From assembly GCA_037074765.1 (NCBI GenBank), contig JBAMDO010000002.1, positions 372,001-436,000 of the forward strand: a stretch of DNA of 64,000 bases, read 5' to 3'. The translations under genes and the position numbers were made by a program. This DNA is from Mansonella perstans. Its lineage: Eukaryota > Nematoda > Chromadorea > Rhabditida > Onchocercidae. A model generated the notes under the pieces. The model saw nothing but the letters and a program-made list of their open reading frames with translations, was not told the origin of the DNA and did no database searches. This document shows positions 59,444-64,000 of the stretch, piece after piece. How positions within the stretch are numbered: position 1 is the first letter of the stretch; each line of letters opens with the position of its first letter.

Positions 59444-62148
59444 ATGGTAATGAATGCGGATGAAACGCTACCTTTGGTGTTACCTTCGACACCGACTTCA
59501 GTTACTGTGAATGATTTGGATAGGTTAACAAATAATTTTTCCTTTTAAGTTTCATTGAAGTCGAAAAGTGTTTATCGAAAGGCACAAATATTTTGTATGT
59601 GATTTAAAAATGTTAACTTATAAATCATAAAAGTGTATAATGAAATTATAAGGCACTCTTTACCTTTGTAAGTTACATGATCGATTTTTAGGCAGATTGA
59701 AACATTGATGAGATGTGAATGTATCTCAGAGCAAGAAGTGAAATCATTGTGTGCCAAAGCGCGTGAAATCCTTTTGCAAGAAGGTAACGTGCAAGTAGTC
59801 GACTCTCCTGTTACGGTAATCTTTGCGTTATTTATTCGAACTTTTTGAATTCTTTCAGGTTTGACTGAATGAATGATTGCATATTAGTAGTATTGCTTGA
59901 CAGCAATAGTTAATCATTAAGTTGTATGCATGATACATCAATCTGCATTACTCGCATATTAAATAGCCAAAGTAGGAAAAAAAAGACGAAAAAATTACAT
60001 ATGAGGCTATTAATACCTTATTACCATCAGGCTGTTTGTGTGCAATCGAAAATTTAAGATTCAATTGTTTATACTTTTACAGATTTTATAAATCAAAAAA
60101 TATTTATACTTGGAGATTTAGATATGCGGTGATATTCATGGTCAGTTTTACGATTTGATGGAACTATTCAGGGTTGGTGGTCAGGTTCCTGATACCAATT
60201 ATCTTTTCCTTGGTGACTTTGTCGACCGTGGTTTTTATTCTGTTGAGGTAAGTTGCTTCGTTGTTCTTTGGTGAACCACAGTGTAATACTCAATTTGTTT
60301 TTTTTTTTTTTTTTTTCTCACATTTTGAAACTGGCTCCTAAAATGTGAATTCTTCAATAATGTTAAGCTGAATTCAATTTTATTCAGGATTGTCAATCAG
60401 TTTATTACATTTTTGAACTAATTACCTGCTATAACATGCTTTTTTTGTGGTTTGCCTTATTTTCTATCTTTCAAGCCAGTATTTATTTCTCAACTGGAAC
60501 TAAATTTTGACATCCAAGCATCAAAAAAAAAGTTATTGAAGCATTAAAAAGAAAAATTTTGTTCACATGAATGAATCTTTGTGTTGCACCATTGGCTTCT
60601 GTAACATAAGTTTACAATTGGATATAAAGATATTTTACACAACACTGTTGACTTCAGTTTCACTTTAATGATTATAATTTAATTTTTCAGACATTCCTGC
60701 TTTTATTAGCTCTAAAAGTGCGATATCCCGATAGAATGATGCTGATAAGGGGGAATCATGAATCTCGACAAATTACTCAAGTATATGGGTTTTACGATGA
60801 ATGCCTGAGGAAATACGGTTCATCAGCCGTATGGAGGTAATTTGGTTTTAGCTTCTTGTTCGCTCTGAAGAAGAATGGATTTTGATAGAATTATTGAGTG
60901 TCTATTTGTTTTTCTAAATGTCTTTTAATAAATGATTATTATTTTAGATGTTGTACTGAAGTATTCGATTGTTTAAGTCTTTCTGCAGTCATCGCGGGTA
61001 AAGTGTTCTGTGTTCATGGTGGTTTATCACCATCAATACAAAGTCTTGATCAAATTAGGGCGATCGATAGGAAGCAAGAGGTAGGTGCTTTATAGTTTCA
61101 TTATACTATCGAATTAAAAATATTTCTTAGATAATATTTTTAATAATCTATTCATTTGCTAGAGATATGATTTTCAGGTACCTCATGATGGCCCAATGTG
61201 TGATTTGTTATGGTCAGATCCGGAAGAGAGTGTTGGTTGGGGTGTTAGTCCTAGGGGTGCTGGTTACTTGTTCGGTTCTGACGTTGTTAAAGTTAGTTTC
61301 ACCAACTTTTATGTTCAGCTCTTTTTTATTTTGCATAAATAATTGATTATAGAAGGAGTATTTATTTAAGAGCTTCATAAGTGCTCGCCAAAATGAAGAG
61401 AAAGTTTCTGAGACAGTTTTCTGAAACTATGTAAAATCTGCCTGATTTTTGAAATTTCCATGTGTTATCATTTCCTTTTCTATCAAAATTCTCTGCTTAT
61501 TGTGGGTTTATTTTTCACTGAAGATAAATGACAGTTAATTTAGGCCTTTTGCCAAGCAAATGGCGTAGATTTGATTTGTCGGGCCCATCAGCTTGTTATG
61601 GAAGGTTACAAATGGCATTTTGGTGAAACAGTTTTAACCGTCTGGTCGGCACCTAATTATTGCTACAGGTAATGTTGATTCGTTTTGTTTAAATTTATTC
61701 TTTTCATTTCCAAATCTACGTTGATTGAAAATTAGTTAGAATTTTCTGATTTTCAGTTAGAATAACTACTTCATTAACGTCATGTTGCGAATCCTTTATC
61801 TATAAGTATTTATAATACTTGTAGATGTGGCAATGTCGCGGCTATTCTAGAACTTGATGAACAATTAAACAAAGATTTTACTATTTTTGAAGCTGCACCA
61901 CAGGTTTATACATTGAATTAGTTTTTCTCTTGAAAAGGATTAAGCTCTTAAATTTAGTAACTCAAAAGAGATATTTTCTGGTCTTCTTCTCTGACCTTTA
62001 TGGATTTGATACCATTTGCAATTAATACTTACTATTTCTCTGCTGCATGATTTATAGAAGCAGTTTTACAATTCATTTACTGAATACTTTTTTACAGGAA
62101 AATCGTGGTGCTCCAGCGAAAAAGCCTCAGCCAGACTATTTCCTGTGA
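59444..62148 (+). CDS. pph-4.1: serine/threonine protein phosphatase 4 catalytic subunit
   Basis: PPP-family metallophosphatase; PP4 acts in centrosome function, meiosis and DNA-damage signalling by family knowledge. Nine exons: 59444-59523, 59692-59815, 60122-60247, 60691-60836, 60948-61080, 61178-61291, 61544-61668, 61825-61903, 62098-62148, all in phase, 325 residues. The metal and phosphate motifs are intact: [28 protein letters not shown], then [30 protein letters not shown] and [11 protein letters not shown]. The C-terminus ends DYFL, the carboxymethylated leucine of PP4/PP2[13 protein letters not shown] and [10 protein letters not shown] place it with PP4 rather than PP2A or PP6. The first about 25 residues ([15 protein letters not shown]) are lineage-specific; an in-frame ATG two codons later is also possible. 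Confidence 0.96.
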
Positions 62149-63182
62149 AGGCTGTTGTATTGATATTATATTTTTAATTGGATTGCAATGTATTATTATA
62201 GTGCTTTTATATAATTATAAAATTTGTGATCAAAGATCAAAGAAGTGAAATATAAAAGAAAAACTGAATGTGTTTAATTTTTTTTCATTTTCATATTTCT
62301 CCTAAAAGTGCAAGCTTTAATTATTATTGTTTGTAATATTTTGCCATTTACTATATTCGATTTGAAATCACCAGTTTCAATTTTTTGTACGTTGTATTAC
62401 ATTATTGATTATATCATTAGTTATTCGTCCACTGCCTTGAATTTAATTTGGAGATGAAAAAAAATTTTTTAAAAAATCTCATTGTTGATACAATGATTTT
62501 ACTTGTATAAAGTAACGGTCATAGTTTCTTAAATGGTTGAATTCAAGAATTTGTCGCCCACAAATGTTCGTTTTATTTTGTTTTTTTTCTCAGTGTTTCT
62601 TCGTTTTGCAGTATTTTTTCCTGAATTTTATTAAAATGATGTTATGAACATACCTGATATTGCTAAGCCTTCGTTACTACTGAAATAAAAAGGAGTAATT
62701 TTTAGTATTTTTTTTTTATAGCAATGATTACTGATAGAATTGGAAGTTTTTGTAATATATAACTATTATGTGGTACTTTTAGATGATAGCACAAAATAGA
62801 TATGTTGTAGAGTGAATTTATGAGTAAAAGTTGCTTTTGATGCTCAGTTCACTTATACCGTACTTATCTCTTTGTTATTTTTTTTACTTGCGATTCATGC
62901 ATGGGAATAATTATTACTGAAAATCCGTCGATGAAATTTGGTAAATATTGACTGATTACTAATTTCTTGTTAGTCAATTTCAGATATTTTAAATGTTATC
63001 ATATAAGGTACTATGAATTCAATTAGCCTTATATGGTATCTAATCTACAAGCATAAGCATTATGATTTTAGGATTTGCGTATCTCTTAACTTTATTTAGT
63101 AGTAATTGGTTGTAATTAATTATAGCGCTAGTTAATGCGAAAATTGATGGAGGTAAATTCAAATTTAAGAACAATAATGTTT
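62149..63182. other. intergenic, PP4 to glutaredoxin 5
   Basis: About 1 kb, AT-rich; the PP4 3' UTR is at the left end. No coding frame was recognised. The two genes are on the same strand. Confidence 0.5.
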
Positions 63183-63194
63183 CAATTGCAGATG
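63183..63194 (+). promoter_or_regulatory. splice acceptor directly abutting the glrx-5 start codon
   Basis: caattgcag ends at 63191 and the ATG begins at 63192. If trans-spliced, the 5' UTR would consist only of the leader. An in-frame ATG at 63135 upstream would only apply if this site is not used. Confidence 0.5.
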
Positions 63195-64000
63195 TTCAGT
63201 TTAGCAACGATCATTAGACAAGTTGCATTTCGTGCATCTCGTTTCAATGTTTTCTCCTCTGCATCATCATCATTATCATCATCATCGTTGTCGCAAACAT
63301 TGAAAACACAAATCGAAAATATGATCGCTTCTGCTCCGGTAGTTGTTTTTATGAAAGGCACACAGCTGGAACCAATGTGTGGCTTTAGTAAAAATGTTAA
63401 AATGGTGAGCTGTAATTAAATTAATATTAAAATAAAGTATTAGAGACATCACTATTAAAATTATCATTTTATTGACTACTTGAAAGTTACCGATTCTTAC
63501 TTTTCAAAGAGATTTGGAATGATTTTATCCAGAAAGGTTTATTAATGTTCTATTCGTTTATATTATCGTTTATCCAGTTATAATGACTGAGTTCTTTTGG
63601 AATATCATGAGCAGCAGGATGACATGAGTACAAGTAAATGATTTTTTCTGATAAAAAGAAAAAAAGGTGGTTCCAATGCTCGCCTAGTGAAAATTGGAAA
63701 GAATTCATGTTGTGTGATTTTTAGAAAATTTTTGAAAATTTCTCGTACATTCATAAAAATGTTCTTATAAAAACGCTTTTATCAAAAGCATTACGTATTT
63801 AAAATTTTTTTGGAGTCTTTTTCTTACAGATATTAGACTTCCACGAAATTAAATTCAAAGATTATAACGTACTCGCCGATGATGATCTAAGAGAAGGCAT
63901 CAAAACATACAGCGATTGGCCCACAATACCCCAAGTAAGCTAATGTCGTTGTTCGAACACTAGAGAATAGTGTAATTTAAAAAAAAATTAAGGTGTAGAA
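63192..64000 (+). CDS. glrx-5: mitochondrial monothiol glutaredoxin 5 (5' part)
   Basis: Hands on [2Fe-2S] clusters in mitochondrial iron-sulfur assembly. Exon 1 63192-63404 and exon 2 63830-63934 join in phase 0; a donor GTAAGC follows at 63935 and the 3' exon or exons lie outside the window. Residues 1-40 ([18 protein letters not shown] and a Ser-rich run) look like a mitochondrial presequence. Then come [11 protein letters not shown], the active-site CGFS (MCGFSKN), [14 protein letters not shown] and SDWPTIPQ, the TVP-loop equivalent. The ATG at 63192 was chosen because the acceptor ends right before it and it gives a proper presequence. Confidence 0.95.

Overview
The window is AT-rich nuclear DNA from a eukaryote, most likely a filarial nematode. 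The reasons are compact multi-exon genes with TTTCAG-type 3' splice sites, acceptors placed just upstream of start codons in the way expected for spliced-leader trans-splicing, gene families in their nematode form, and a T-rich mitochondrial fragment that reads as an ATP6 C-terminus. No genus can be assigned from the sequence alone. Exon models were assembled by hand from splice signals and reading phase; only the few junctions noted as weak or missing are uncertain.

Layout. 1-907 (-): 5' exons of a ceh-10/Vsx (Chx10) paired-like homeobox gene, cut by the window edge. 2948-15550 (+): DNA polymerase theta, 20 exons, from the C-terminal part of the helicase-like domain to the polymerase stop codon; the ATPase core is absent from the window. 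15551-20610: non-coding DNA carrying one copy of a 704-bp direct repeat, then a broken chitin synthase gene. 20613-23312 (-): sphingomyelin synthase family gene. 24480-30240: a gene-poor stretch with a decayed C2H2 zinc-finger gene, the second copy of the 704-bp repeat, smaller repeats, a decayed BEL/Pao retrotransposon and a probable mitochondrial insertion.

30888-43681 returns to housekeeping genes: BUD31 (splicing), UQCR10 (-, complex III), rpl-21, prp-3 (U4/U6 snRNP) and an unrecognised 292-residue coiled-coil protein. 45314-56762 (-) is a full-length RdgB/Nir-type phosphatidylinositol transfer protein with PITP, FFAT-like, DDHD and LNS2 parts. 59444-62148 (+) is the PP4 catalytic subunit. 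63192-64000 (+) is the start of mitochondrial glutaredoxin 5, cut by the window edge.

Functional themes: mRNA splicing (BUD31, PRP3), lipid signalling (sphingomyelin synthase, PITPNM), DNA break repair (Pol theta) and mitochondrial function (UQCR10, GLRX5). rpl-21 and prp-3 lie close together on the same strand and could be co-transcribed. No CRISPR array, rRNA or tRNA gene was seen.
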